From: Bermanella sp. WJH001
GTDB taxonomy: Bacteria; Pseudomonadota; Gammaproteobacteria; Pseudomonadales; Oceanobacteraceae
Reading direction: 5' to 3'
Length of the DNA stretch: 64,000 bases
Assembly (NCBI RefSeq): GCF_030070105.1
Contig: NZ_JASJOO010000005.1
Coordinates: 16,360-80,359 of the forward strand
In this document: positions 1-7,956 of the stretch, one piece after another
How the letters are laid out: each line of letters starts with the position of its first letter
Numbering within the stretch: position 1 is the first letter of the stretch
Position numbers and translations under genes: made by a program
The notes under the pieces: model-generated
The model's input: only the letters and a program-made list of their open reading frames with translations
What the model was told of the DNA's origin: nothing
The model's database searches: none

Positions 1-709
1 AACACAGATCCTTTCTGAAAAGCTATAATATTCGACTTACAATTGATTCTAACGCAGTAAAAGGTCAGAGCATCTACCCCCTTAACACAAATTCCTAATA
101 AGCCTCTTCAAAGCATTAGCGGTAAACCCATTAGGTTAAACAGCCTGAGATGTTGTGGCAGCTGATAACAACCTTTAATACAGGCCAATTCTTTAAGCCC
201 CTTTTTCGTATGTGAAAGGCACTTTCAATCAAGGTGACAGAGTATTTGAAGTCTTTTGGCAAACCAAACCCGTTTTGATATTAATATGCGGCATCCGAGC
301 GCCACATCACCAGAGCGTTTAGGTAATATACAAGGTTGGTGGCGTGAGGCTAGCCGCGAAGCGGGGGTACGGGGTGCAACCCCGAAAAGAAAAACCGTGC
401 TGGCAAAAGCGAAGACTCTTGAGGCCATTAAAATAATTCACATTATTTATATAACGCACATGCGTAAAGATGTATACCAGATAGTTCGTTACTTATTTTT
501 GGCATGCCGGTTTTTTAGCGCGGTGATCTTCAAATAAATAAGATAAATAGAATTATTTAAGTTAGCTGTTTATAGAAAATCAATAACTATTCGTCTTCCT
601 TGAATACGCTCAGAACAGCTTAATTTACTCGTTAGTTATGACGATATATAAAGTTGATAAATGTTGAAGAAGTTTACATTTTATTAATGGCGCACTGCGT
701 AATGTATAT

Positions 710-731
710 CGGGCGCAGGGCACCCTCCTAC
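710..731. repeat. REP-like palindromic unit
   Basis: The segment, read on the minus strand, begins GTAGGAGGGTGCCCTGCGCC. It contains a short imperfect stem (GGGCGC paired with GCACCC across a three-base loop, one mismatch). The GTAGG-plus-GC-rich-hairpin layout resembles other REP-like units in this window (3039-3167, 3845-3880). It is a single isolated unit, so the call is tentative. Confidence 0.35.
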
Positions 732-836
732 AAAAAACTTACCCCTTAGTCAACTGTAAATCAGTTACTAAATGCAGTGGCTTAAGTATGTGATTATATT
801 TTCATCGTATTCACTGTGTTTAATTGAAAAGCGCTC

Positions 837-876
837 GAATCTATTTCATTGTAATTAATTTCAATGAAATAGATTC
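837..876 (-). terminator. Perfect inverted repeat downstream of phosphoesterase gene
   Basis: Two perfect 15-bp arms (837-851 and 862-876, left arm GAATCTATTTCATTG) flank a 10-base AT-only loop. It lies 31 bp beyond the stop of the minus-strand phosphoesterase gene. On the minus strand the stem is followed by GAGCGCTTTTCAATT, so the T tract is poor. A transcription terminator or mRNA-stabilising hairpin is the simplest reading. Confidence 0.5.
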
Positions 877-906
877 TTGTAAAAAGACTACTTATTAATA
901 GGGATT

Positions 907-1938
907 TTACTTTTGTATCACCCGTGTATACGCCAGCTCGTGTTGACCAGCTTCAACGGTATAGGCCTCTACGGTAAGTTCATTACCTATAAAGTTTAAG
1001 CGGAAAAAGCCTTTGGTTTTATCTTGCTGCCAAAAAACGTCATTACGATTTGCATCACTAAATGAGCGGGTTTTAGCGCCCGCACCAGAGACAATAAATT
1101 CGGTACTGCCACAGTTTTCACGTGGTTTTAAATATTGTAAGTCATGGTCATGACCGGTAATTAATAAATCGACGTTATCGCATACCGATTGCTCTAAAAA
1201 GTTGTGCCATACAATGCCCAATAAGGGAATGTTGTCGTATAGCCCAGCGTTACCGTGGCGGCCATTGGAGATGTAAGGGTGATGAGCAAAGGCAATACGC
1301 CATGGTGTTTGGCTGGTGCTGAGTTGTTCTTCAAACCAGGCTTGCTGTTTCTTTTTATAGGGGGTTTGATAATACTCGGGATTTAAGTCACTTAATGCAG
1401 CCAATGGGTTACTGTCTAGTGCAAAAATATCCACTAACTTAGCCTCGCTTGCTACTGGTGCTGCAAAGCGATAATAACGGGCTGGCATGTTCCATTTTTC
1501 ACTGTAGCGGTCGGCTTGATAGTGATATTCCACTTGATGCTCACCTTTATTGTTATTTAACCCCAAACCGTCAATGGTGGAGTTATCATGATTGCCAAGG
1601 GCCATATAAAATGGGAACTCGAGATTGTCATATGGGTATTCAAATTTTGTCAGCATTTGCTGATCTTGCGCGCTATCAATGCCTACTTCATAAATGTTAT
1701 CGCCTAGGCCAATAGCAAAGTCACAACTTTTTTCTGCACAAACGGCTTCTATTGCGCGGCTGACTTCATACTGGGCTTCTTCACCTGTGCCCATATCACC
1801 AATGGCAATAATACTTACCTGTGTATTGGGTGCAGGAATGGGAGTGGGCAAGGGGGTAGGCTCACTAGACATAGCTAAAGATAAGCCAGGGGCCAATAGG
1901 CTAGTGAATGCGAGAGTTGCTAGAGTTTTATTATTCAT
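907..1938 (-). CDS. Exported metallophosphoesterase (purple acid phosphatase-like)
   Basis: This 343-residue protein should hydrolyse phosphomonoesters outside the cytoplasm. A signal peptide is clear (MNNK, hydrophobic core, cleavage probably after LSLA at residue 22), followed by a Pro/Thr-rich linker. Calcineurin-like metal motifs appear in order: GDMG (D48), GDN (D80-N81), GNHD (N116-H118), an AHH motif and GHDHD near the C-terminus, matching the tartrate-resistant/purple acid phosphatase family. I chose the ATG at 1938 because GGAGGATACAAT directly precedes it; a start nine residues upstream would spoil the signal peptide. A possible Pho box lies at 2004-2021. Substrate is unknown; phosphate scavenging is inferred. 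Confidence 0.85.
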   Translation of the reverse strand: MNNKTLATLAFTSLLAPGLSLAMSSEPTPLPTPIPAPNTQVSIIAIGDMGTGEEAQYEVSRAIEAVCAEKSCDFAIGLGDNIYEVGIDSAQDQQMLTKFEYPYDNLEFPFYMALGNHDNSTIDGLGLNNNKGEHQVEYHYQADRYSEKWNMPARYYRFAAPVASEAKLVDIFALDSNPLAALSDLNPEYYQTPYKKKQQAWFEEQLSTSQTPWRIAFAHHPYISNGRHGNAGLYDNIPLLGIVWHNFLEQSVCDNVDLLITGHDHDLQYLKPRENCGSTEFIVSGAGAKTRSFSDANRNDVFWQQDKTKGFFRLNFIGNELTVEAYTVEAGQHELAYTRVIQK

Positions 1939-2711
1939 ATTGTATCCTCCATGATCGGAGTGCACACACTAGCGAGAAGTTATTGCAATCAAAATACCTT
2001 AATACGACAGATTCATGTCATATGGGGACACATGGTTTAAAGGTTGAAGTACGTCACGAACACCCGTACTAAAAAGCAGTTATTACCTTACATAATGGGC
2101 TTACTCAAATAAGATACTTATTGATGAGCGCAAGTATTAGCCAGTACGCTGACTCTTGCATAAATGCTATTATCCGCCAATTAAAGATTGAGAAGTGAAA
2201 ATATAGGGATCAGTATGAAATCATTTATTATTCATGCCATGAGTGCGGTGATTGTTTTTGATTATCTAGATTTGCTTTCGGATTAAATATTTCTCTCGAT
2301 TATTTTACCTTTGGTCTTTCTTTATTCTATATTTAGGATGATCGCAAAAGTCATTATGGTGTTTTTTAATAAGCCGATGTATACAAAATAAAAAGAGGCG
2401 AAAAATAATGGATTGAATGGTGAAACAGATTTTTGGCCTAGCTGGTTTTTATTTGAATATGTTTTCAACTTGTATCAGGAGATATTAGCTTCTCTACCAG
2501 TCAATACTCTGGTGCTGATACTCTCTTATTCAGAAGGATACTGGTGTGTGATAATGTTTAATTTAACAATTTTAGCATTTCTAGTCCGACAAATAATTAG
2601 GAAGTATTTTTAAATTTTGAGTTAATCTAATTAATATAGTTATATGGTGTAAATTTTAATCTTTATAGTGATTTTCTGTTTATGGATTAATTGGATTTTT
2701 ATAGGGATACT
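1939..2711. other. Intergenic region with decayed coding remnants
   Basis: No intact gene is evident. The right part holds short hydrophobic reading frames in different frames: a 23-codon ORF at 2215-2286 preceded by AGGGA, a 17-codon ORF starting at 2338, and a 66-codon frame at 2413-2613 opening on TTG. They look like pieces of a decayed membrane protein gene, but I do not recognise the parent. The left part contains the likely phosphoesterase promoter. Confidence 0.4.
2004..2021 (-). promoter_or_regulatory. Candidate Pho box upstream of phosphoesterase
   Basis: On the minus strand the sequence is ATGACATGAATCTGTCGT. Compared with the PhoB consensus (CTGTCAT, four bases, CTGTCAY), the halves match 5/7 and 6/7 with correct 11-bp periodicity. 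It is 66 bp upstream of the phosphoesterase start, and TATTTT lies seven bases further downstream as a possible -10. The match is imperfect, but the gene's role makes PhoB control plausible. Confidence 0.4.
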
Positions 2712-3023
2712 ATGATTGCAAGAGAGTGGAGGGCGACTTGTCCTAAAGAATATGAAAAAGGATTTATAGCATACCTTTATGAAACCGGCATAAAAGATAC
2801 AGCCGCTACTAAAGGTTTTTTAGGAGCTCAAATTTTAAATCGTGATTTAGCGGATGATGTTGAAATTACTTTACTTACATATTGGGAAAACATGGAGTGT
2901 ATTAAAGTATTCGCTGGTGAAGATATTAATATTGCTAGATTGTACCCAGAGGATGATAAGTAAAAATTAAAACCTAATCATTATGTAAATCATTACGAGG
3001 TTTGTGAAAACATTTGGTTGTAA
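2712..3023 (+). pseudogene. Broken antibiotic-biosynthesis-monooxygenase-like gene
   Basis: The frame begins MIAREWRATCP, the usual opening of small ABM/ferredoxin-fold dimeric proteins, and includes a family-like WENMECIKVFAGEDI segment and YPEDDK. It then hits TAA at 2961-2963 after 83 codons. The same frame continues for 19 more codons as KLKPNHYVNHYEV..., matching the expected C-terminal strand of the family (ending HYEV), before a second stop at 3021. The gene therefore seems interrupted by a nonsense codon or small in-frame deletion. An AGGGA lies just upstream of the ATG at 2712. Residual function of the 83-residue product cannot be excluded. Confidence 0.6.
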
Positions 3024-3038
3024 AGGTGGATTAGTCAT

Positions 3039-3167
3039 GTAGGTCGGGCGGTGCCCGACACAACCCCGTTCTGGTGATGCATACATTATACTCAAAATTT
3101 ATTCTAGCGGCATTCCCTATCAGGTTGTGAGTTCCTCTGCCATAGCGTCGGGCGGTGCCCGACCTAC
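3039..3167. repeat. Pair of inverted REP-like elements (BIME-like)
   Basis: Two copies of a hairpin unit GTCGGGC-GGT-GCCCGAC occur at 3043-3059 and 3147-3163. The flanking GTAG at 3039 and CTAC ending at 3167 put them in head-to-head orientation, so the outer 11-bp arms GTAGGTCGGGC / GCCCGACCTAC are also perfect inverted repeats. This is the layout of REP/BIME elements mobilised by RAYT transposases. No such transposase is present in this window. Confidence 0.75.
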
Positions 3168-3259
3168 AGTTTAATAAAGTATAACCTGCTACAATTCTCG
3201 CCATTAAACGTAAACCGATTTACCTGATTCACCCCAATTACCACTAATAGACACTGCCT

Positions 3260-3799
3260 ATGCGACTGCTAAAAACCGCGTTTCACCCTGATATTTCCCC
3301 AATCGATACTCTACCAGAAAGTGAGTTTGTCATGATTGAACGTCACGCGGCCCGCGGCATCGTCATAAAAGGGGAAGATATATTATTGTTATATACCCAG
3401 CGTTATCACGATTACAGCTTACCCGGTGGTGGCATTGACGAAGGGGAAGATGAAGTGGCTGGTTTAATGCGTGAGTTACAAGAAGAAACGGGTGCCAGGG
3501 GTATTCGTAATATAAAACCCTTTGCTCGTTATGATGAGTATCGACCTTGGTATAAAAACGATGCAGATATTATTCATATGATCTCCCATTGTTATGTCTG
3601 TGAGATTGATGATGAATTAGGGGATACCGCGTTTGAATCACATGAGATCAGCAATGGAATGAAGCCCGTATGGATGAACATTCATCAGGCTATTGCCCAT
3701 AATGAAGATATTATTGCCAACAGTGATAAAAAGGGGTTGTCCATTGATCGTGAAACCTTTTTGTTAAAGGTGATCGCGCAAGAATTAATAACGGATTGA
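3260..3799 (+). CDS. NUDIX hydrolase
   Basis: A 179-residue protein of the NUDIX pyrophosphohydrolase superfamily, which cleaves nucleoside diphosphate-linked substrates with divalent metal. The full Nudix box is at residues 57-79 (G57, E63, R71-E72, E75-E76, G78), with the catalytic glutamates intact. It ends in a helical tail. It stands alone between two REP-like regions, with no operon partner. The MRLLK start at 3260 follows a weak ribosome binding region; M25 is an alternative start that would keep the whole domain. Substrate cannot be predicted from the sequence. Confidence 0.85.
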   Translation: MRLLKTAFHPDISPIDTLPESEFVMIERHAARGIVIKGEDILLLYTQRYHDYSLPGGGIDEGEDEVAGLMRELQEETGARGIRNIKPFARYDEYRPWYKNDADIIHMISHCYVCEIDDELGDTAFESHEISNGMKPVWMNIHQAIAHNEDIIANSDKKGLSIDRETFLLKVIAQELITD

Positions 3800-3844
3800 C
3801 CGCTTGAGCGGATGAAGGCCCGTTTTTGAGGCTAAATATGATGT

Positions 3845-3880
3845 GTAGGATGGGTTAGCGAGACCCGAGCGTAACCCATC
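3845..3880. repeat. REP-like palindrome
   Basis: GATGGGTTA at 3849-3857 pairs with TAACCCATC at 3872-3880, with further GCG/GCG-type symmetry in the loop, and is preceded by GTAG at 3845. This is the widespread GTAGG(A/G)TGGGTTAGCG...TAACCCA type of REP unit of proteobacteria. It lies between the NUDIX gene and the next gene and differs from the GTCGGGC unit at 3039-3167. Confidence 0.7.
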
Positions 3881-4066
3881 AATGGTTTTAACGTGATAAC
3901 GGTTTTTTAGCACTTCGTGATATTTACAGCTAACCCTTCTCACTAATACCCCTGCCTTTCATATGCTTAGCCTGATTCTTTATTCGCTGCTGAGCATATT
4001 TGAAAATCACAGTGTTAATTTACCTAAAAAATACGTATTCTTAGGCCCTTGTTAAGGAGATGAATT

Positions 4067-4960
4067 TTGAAATCTGCAGCTGTATATTTAATGATTGGGC
4101 TAATTCGTTTGGTGTCGTTTTTACCACTGCGTGGCGCACATGGTCTTGGTTGGCTGATTGGCATGATTATGTGGCATAGCCGTGGTGGCTCATCAAAAGT
4201 GGTTATGCGTAACCTAGAGTTATGTTTTCCGGATCAAACCCATGAAGAGCGCCAAAAAATGGCTAAAGACAGCTTGATTGCCTTGGGTAAAACCTATGGC
4301 GAAATGGGTATCTCTTGGATGTGGCCGATCCCTAAGGTGAATAAACTCATTACTAAAGTAGAAGGTTTAGAATATTTACAAAAAGCTCTCGATGATAAAA
4401 ACGGCATTATTATTATTGCGCCGCATTTAGGAAATTGGGAATTACTGAACCATTTTTTCCGTCAGTATTTATTTATGACGGTGATGTATAAGGCGCCAAA
4501 AATCCCAGCCCTTGATAAATTTATTTTCAATACTCGTAAACGTGTGGATGTAGGCTTGGTACCTGCGGATAAAGGCGGTGTGTTGTCATTGTTTAAGGTT
4601 TTGGATGATAAAGGTGTTATTGCGGTTTTACCTGATCAAGAACCCAGCTTAAAAAGCGGTGTGTTTGCACCTTTTTTTGGGCAGCAAGCGTTAACCGGTA
4701 AATTGATTGGGGAGCTGGCGAGAAAAACCCCTGCGTATTTATTGTGCTGTTATGCTAAACGTTTAGAAGATGGCAACTATGGGGTGGTGCTAAAACCTGC
4801 CAATCCAGACATTCGCAGTGACGATTTAGTCGTTTCAGCGACGGCCCTTAATCAAAGTATTGAAGAATGTATTTTAGATTGCCCTGAGCAATATCAGTGG
4901 GTTTACAAACGCTTCCGCAAGCAACCAGAAGGTAGTCCTAGCCTTTATCGTAAAAAATAA
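4067..4960 (+). CDS. LpxL/HtrB-family lysophospholipid acyltransferase
   Basis: A 297-residue inner-membrane acyltransferase of the lipid A biosynthesis family, which transfers acyl chains to lipid A precursors or lysophospholipid-type acceptors. An N-terminal hydrophobic anchor (about residues 5-36) is followed by the catalytic H-x4-E motif (H120, E125 in PHLGNWE) and the conserved LPDQEP segment. The start is TTG at 4067, chosen because AAGGAGA ends seven bases upstream and an ATG at 4060 is out of frame. It is monocistronic and followed by a strong terminator at 5025-5050. Whether it is the main LpxL, an LpxM-type or a secondary acyltransferase cannot be told here. Confidence 0.85.
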   Translation: MKSAAVYLMIGLIRLVSFLPLRGAHGLGWLIGMIMWHSRGGSSKVVMRNLELCFPDQTHEERQKMAKDSLIALGKTYGEMGISWMWPIPKVNKLITKVEGLEYLQKALDDKNGIIIIAPHLGNWELLNHFFRQYLFMTVMYKAPKIPALDKFIFNTRKRVDVGLVPADKGGVLSLFKVLDDKGVIAVLPDQEPSLKSGVFAPFFGQQALTGKLIGELARKTPAYLLCCYAKRLEDGNYGVVLKPANPDIRSDDLVVSATALNQSIEECILDCPEQYQWVYKRFRKQPEGSPSLYRKK

Positions 4961-5024
4961 GCTTAAGACGTCAGTCTTTTATTGGATTCGAGACCCCCAA
5001 TACTCCTAGCATATCAATTATTAT

Positions 5025-5050
5025 AAGGCTTCTTTTTAGAAGCCTTTTTT
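5025..5050 (+). terminator. Rho-independent terminator
   Basis: AAGGCTTCT (5025-5033) and AGAAGCCTT (5038-5046) form a perfect 9-bp stem with a TTTT loop, followed by a T tract. It lies 65 bp after the acyltransferase stop codon. The next 200 bases up to 5247 contain no supportable feature. Confidence 0.9.
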
Positions 5051-5247
5051 ATGCAAACAAACTTTATGATGCGAGTGTGTTTAGGTGGCTTGCCATGAGA
5101 CTCAATCACATGGGGTGGTCCAATGGTTTAGCTGTTTGATTTTGAGTGAAATAGAAAGCACTGAGAAATCAATTTTTACATTCAATAGGCATCGATACCT
5201 TAATATTCTGCATAAATTCAATACCTACATGCGCAGGTATATCTCAA

Positions 5248-6285
5248 TTAATATAAGTTCTTCATATCGTGTTTAACAATTGCATCGACAACTATAGTGG
5301 TGGCTTTACCCATTAAGCCGGTGCCTTTCATATGAAAAGCTAATGCTTTGGAAAATGGGGTTAATGCTTTTTTATCAACATATTCTTTACTATCCCATAG
5401 GTGTGATATTGCTAAGCGTTGATCAAGTTGAAAGTGTTTTGATATTACTTTAATTACAATGCCTATCTTAGCTTGTTTACCATTTACGTCACTGAGTGCT
5501 AATAGGGTCGGATCAGTTGTGACATGAGCTTGGCCACTGATATTTAGTGTGTATGCCGTATTAGGCACCATTAATAATAATTCAATATTTGGGTTGCTAA
5601 TAATATTGCGCAGGCTAACGGCTACTTTATTGCCAGGACGCTCTGGCATGAATAACGTGTCGTTGTTAATTGTTTTTATAAAACCCGCTCCATCTCCGCG
5701 TGGAGAAATCTCTGTTTTACCTTGAACATTATGTGTTTTTAATAGCCCGTAGGGTGATTGATCTATTATGTTGTGTTTTGTAATGTCGGCTTGTGATTGA
5801 GCTCCCTGATTTTCCCTAAATAACTCAGATCGTGCGGCAGCTCTGGCGCAATGAAAATATACGCCTTGTATATTGAATATCCCGTTGTGAGTATTAATAG
5901 CGGTTAGCGTGCCATTTATACGCAGGTTATGGCCGATACCAGGCACCATAAAAAATAAACTGGCATAACAGGTGTGTTCACTAGATTTTAATGGGTAACT
6001 TTCGGGTAAGTCTGTGAGTATTAGTTGAGTTTCGTTTTCAACCTTTATATTGGTTTTGCATATTAGAGGGATCATTGGATTACCGGGTGAGTTGCCCAAT
6101 ATCACCACGTTGGCATGGTTAATAAACTCTAATGAGTAGAAATCTAAGGTGGGTTGTATGCGCTTATCTAATAACGCAGGTGCAGCCGGTATGATTTTAC
6201 GAAGGGCGGATTCAGACACAATAGCATGTGATAGTGAGTAGGTTATTTCTTGTTTATTTTGTATAGTTTGGTTTGCGTTAGTCAT
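5248..6285 (-). CDS. Tandem split-barrel (PNPOx/COG3576-like) flavin-binding protein
   Basis: This 345-residue protein appears to hold two copies of the pyridoxamine-5'-phosphate-oxidase-like split barrel. Copy one spans about residues 40-160 (VVILGNSPGNP, FFMVPGIGHNLRINGT, VYFHCARAAARS). Copy two spans about 180-300 (SPRGDGAGF, MPERPGNK, LRNIISNPNIELLLMVP, LNISGQAHV). The second copy carries the PRGD and RPGN signatures of the COG3576 group; the first has diverged. Such proteins bind FMN or F420-type cofactors; the reaction here is unknown. The ATG at 6285 is preceded by AAAGG. It is divergent, 102 bp apart, from an AraC-type regulator, a frequent regulator-target layout. Confidence 0.75.
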   Translation of the reverse strand: MTNANQTIQNKQEITYSLSHAIVSESALRKIIPAAPALLDKRIQPTLDFYSLEFINHANVVILGNSPGNPMIPLICKTNIKVENETQLILTDLPESYPLKSSEHTCYASLFFMVPGIGHNLRINGTLTAINTHNGIFNIQGVYFHCARAAARSELFRENQGAQSQADITKHNIIDQSPYGLLKTHNVQGKTEISPRGDGAGFIKTINNDTLFMPERPGNKVAVSLRNIISNPNIELLLMVPNTAYTLNISGQAHVTTDPTLLALSDVNGKQAKIGIVIKVISKHFQLDQRLAISHLWDSKEYVDKKALTPFSKALAFHMKGTGLMGKATTIVVDAIVKHDMKNLY

Positions 6286-6387
6286 GTTGAAAACCTTTAT
6301 CAAAGCGTCAATAAACAGTTAATGCATAGCTGAATCATGAGTGTAAAAGACACAGCAATGGGATGTGAGGTATATGGTTTCAAATGA

Positions 6388-7422
6388 GTGGAAAATGGAT
6401 TCAAAATTGAGTCAGTTATGCTGAATGCCTTAGTTAAAACCGTATCAGCTGTTGCCGTGGTGGATCTGGCCAATGAGTTAATCATGCGTGACGTGTTGAG
6501 TGAGCCTGAATTGAAAGCTATGAATAGCGATGTGTTCGATCAATACAGCTTGTTTAAGCAGGGTGAGTCCATAGTTGAGAACCGCTTAGCAGAAATGCAT
6601 TTGGTATCATTGTGGAAAAAGGTGAATCCAGTATCTGATGTGGCATTTGAAGTAGGCAGAGCAGTTAATCACAAAGCCAAAGGCCTATTGGCCAACTGGA
6701 TTTCATATAGTGACAGCTTAGCTCAAGCATTTGAAATATTTACTCATAACGTGGCTTTGTTAAATCATGCTGAACACTGGGCATTAGTGACGTCAGAAGA
6801 GTCAGATAATGTTATTTTAGAATTTGAACACCGTTCATCCTATACATATCCTCATTTGGCGATTGAGCGCAGCATGGTGGCCATTATTGCGTGGGCTAAT
6901 TATTTTCTCAGGCATCCTATAGACGTGCAGTGTGCACGGTTTACCTTTGCTAAACCAAATCATAGTCAAAATTACCAAAGAGTATTTGGTAACAAGTTAG
7001 AATTTAACGCTGCCGTAAATCAGATTGTGTTATCTAAACCTGTATTTTACCAACCTCTAGATAATGCAAACCCATATTTACGTGACGTGTTAAAAGCACG
7101 AGCTCAAAACGTTAACTTAACTATTAATGCACTGGAATCAACTGTTGCAAGCGTGAAAATGCTGTTACATAGAAATCTTGCTAACTTTAGTAATATTGAA
7201 AGTGTAATGGGCTCACTGCACATGAGCCGAGCTACCTTATATCGTAAACTCAAGGATGAAGGGACGACGTTCTCTCAGTTAGTAAAACAAGCAAGATTAG
7301 ATACACTGCTGGATATAAAACAAACATCACTAAGCACTGAGGCTCGTGCTGAAAAATTAGGGTTTAGTGATGTGAGCTCTTACTATCGATTTATAAAAAA
7401 AATCGAACGGCTAATTTTTTAA
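6388..7422 (+). CDS. AraC-family regulator with shortened C-terminus
   Basis: The 344-residue protein has an N-terminal OruR/ArgR-type sensor domain (about residues 20-200) and a C-terminal AraC helix-turn-helix region (about 255-344: MSRATLYRKLKDEGTTFSQL, then KLGFSDVSSYYRFIKK). The last HTH normally continues FKRWxGxTPxEYR; here the protein ends IERLIF right after an A8 run at 7394-7401. Shifting frame there gives SNG-stop followed by FFNHEFLR, faintly like the missing tail. It may be an old frameshift allele. The start is uncertain: GTG at 6388 or ATG at 6418, neither with a strong ribosome binding site. It likely controls the divergent flavin-binding protein gene. Confidence 0.75.
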   Translation: MENGFKIESVMLNALVKTVSAVAVVDLANELIMRDVLSEPELKAMNSDVFDQYSLFKQGESIVENRLAEMHLVSLWKKVNPVSDVAFEVGRAVNHKAKGLLANWISYSDSLAQAFEIFTHNVALLNHAEHWALVTSEESDNVILEFEHRSSYTYPHLAIERSMVAIIAWANYFLRHPIDVQCARFTFAKPNHSQNYQRVFGNKLEFNAAVNQIVLSKPVFYQPLDNANPYLRDVLKARAQNVNLTINALESTVASVKMLLHRNLANFSNIESVMGSLHMSRATLYRKLKDEGTTFSQLVKQARLDTLLDIKQTSLSTEARAEKLGFSDVSSYYRFIKKIERLIF

Positions 7423-7474
7423 TCATGAGTTTTTACGGTAAATATTAATACTGAGTTGTGGATTGAAGCAGTGA

Positions 7475-7849
7475 CTAATATCGACTATCACTCATAATAA
7501 TATCCAGAGTGTGTCGTGCTTTTTTCGGGTCTTTTAAATCTTTGGCTTCAACCATTTCACAACCATCTGCAATCATTTCTTCGAATGTACTTGGATAATA
7601 GCGACAATCATCTGGGCGGTTGTAATAGATCGCGCACGTGTAAACCTTGCTATTGGGGGCGTTTTCTAGGAAGGGGCATAATTCAATTGGTTGCTTGGTA
7701 TTTGGGTCATACCAGATTTTGCCATTATGCACATAGGCGGCGATGTCAGGTGCCTCGTCTTGCCAGACGTTGATCTCAGCTTTTGATGCCGATAAACCAC
7801 CGTTGCTGTATTTGATGCAGCATTTTCCGCATGAATTGCAATCTTTCAT
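7475..7849 (-). CDS. YkgJ-family Cys-cluster protein
   Basis: A 124-residue cytoplasmic protein with the N-terminal C-x2-C-x2-CC motif (C4, C7, C10, C11) and three downstream cysteines (in ELCPF, YTCAIY and DDCRYYP), typical of the YkgJ/UPF0153 family that binds zinc or an Fe-S cluster. Biochemical role is unknown for most members. The ATG at 7849 places the CNSCGKCC motif at the very N-terminus as in the family. It is monocistronic, convergent with the AraC-type gene. Confidence 0.85.
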   Translation of the reverse strand: MKDCNSCGKCCIKYSNGGLSASKAEINVWQDEAPDIAAYVHNGKIWYDPNTKQPIELCPFLENAPNSKVYTCAIYYNRPDDCRYYPSTFEEMIADGCEMVEAKDLKDPKKARHTLDIIMSDSRY

Positions 7850-7956
7850 AGCTGGCGTCTGATTCTAGTAAGGGTTAGAAGGTTTATGAGATCAGGGCAG
7901 TTTACGCAAACATGGGTAAAAGTCTTTAGTTTTTATCAATAAGCTGGGTGTTGAGG

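Larger units (their letters stand above)
1..906. other. Gene-poor left edge of window
   Basis: No convincing gene is present in these 906 bases. The segment is AT-rich with a GC-richer island at about 290-420 that is open on both strands and carries short hairpins (CCGC/GCGG at 354-364 and CGGGGT/ACCCCG at 370-384). A REP-like hairpin lies at 710-731 and a perfect inverted repeat at 837-876. The open frames over 225-537 lack ribosome binding sites and recognisable domains, so I do not call them genes. Confidence 0.5.

Noticed and set aside
225..537. Overlapping ORFs on both strands near the left edge
   Set aside because: Neither has a ribosome binding site or recognisable domain; mutual overlap shows the openness is compositional.
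2413..2613. 66-codon hydrophobic ORF starting with TTG
   Set aside because: The AGAGG upstream is too far from the TTG, and composition is like the surrounding AT-rich decayed region; treated as a remnant.
4980..5000. GGATTCGAGACCCCC looks a little like a tRNA T-arm
   Set aside because: No acceptor stem, anticodon arm or CCA context could be built around it.
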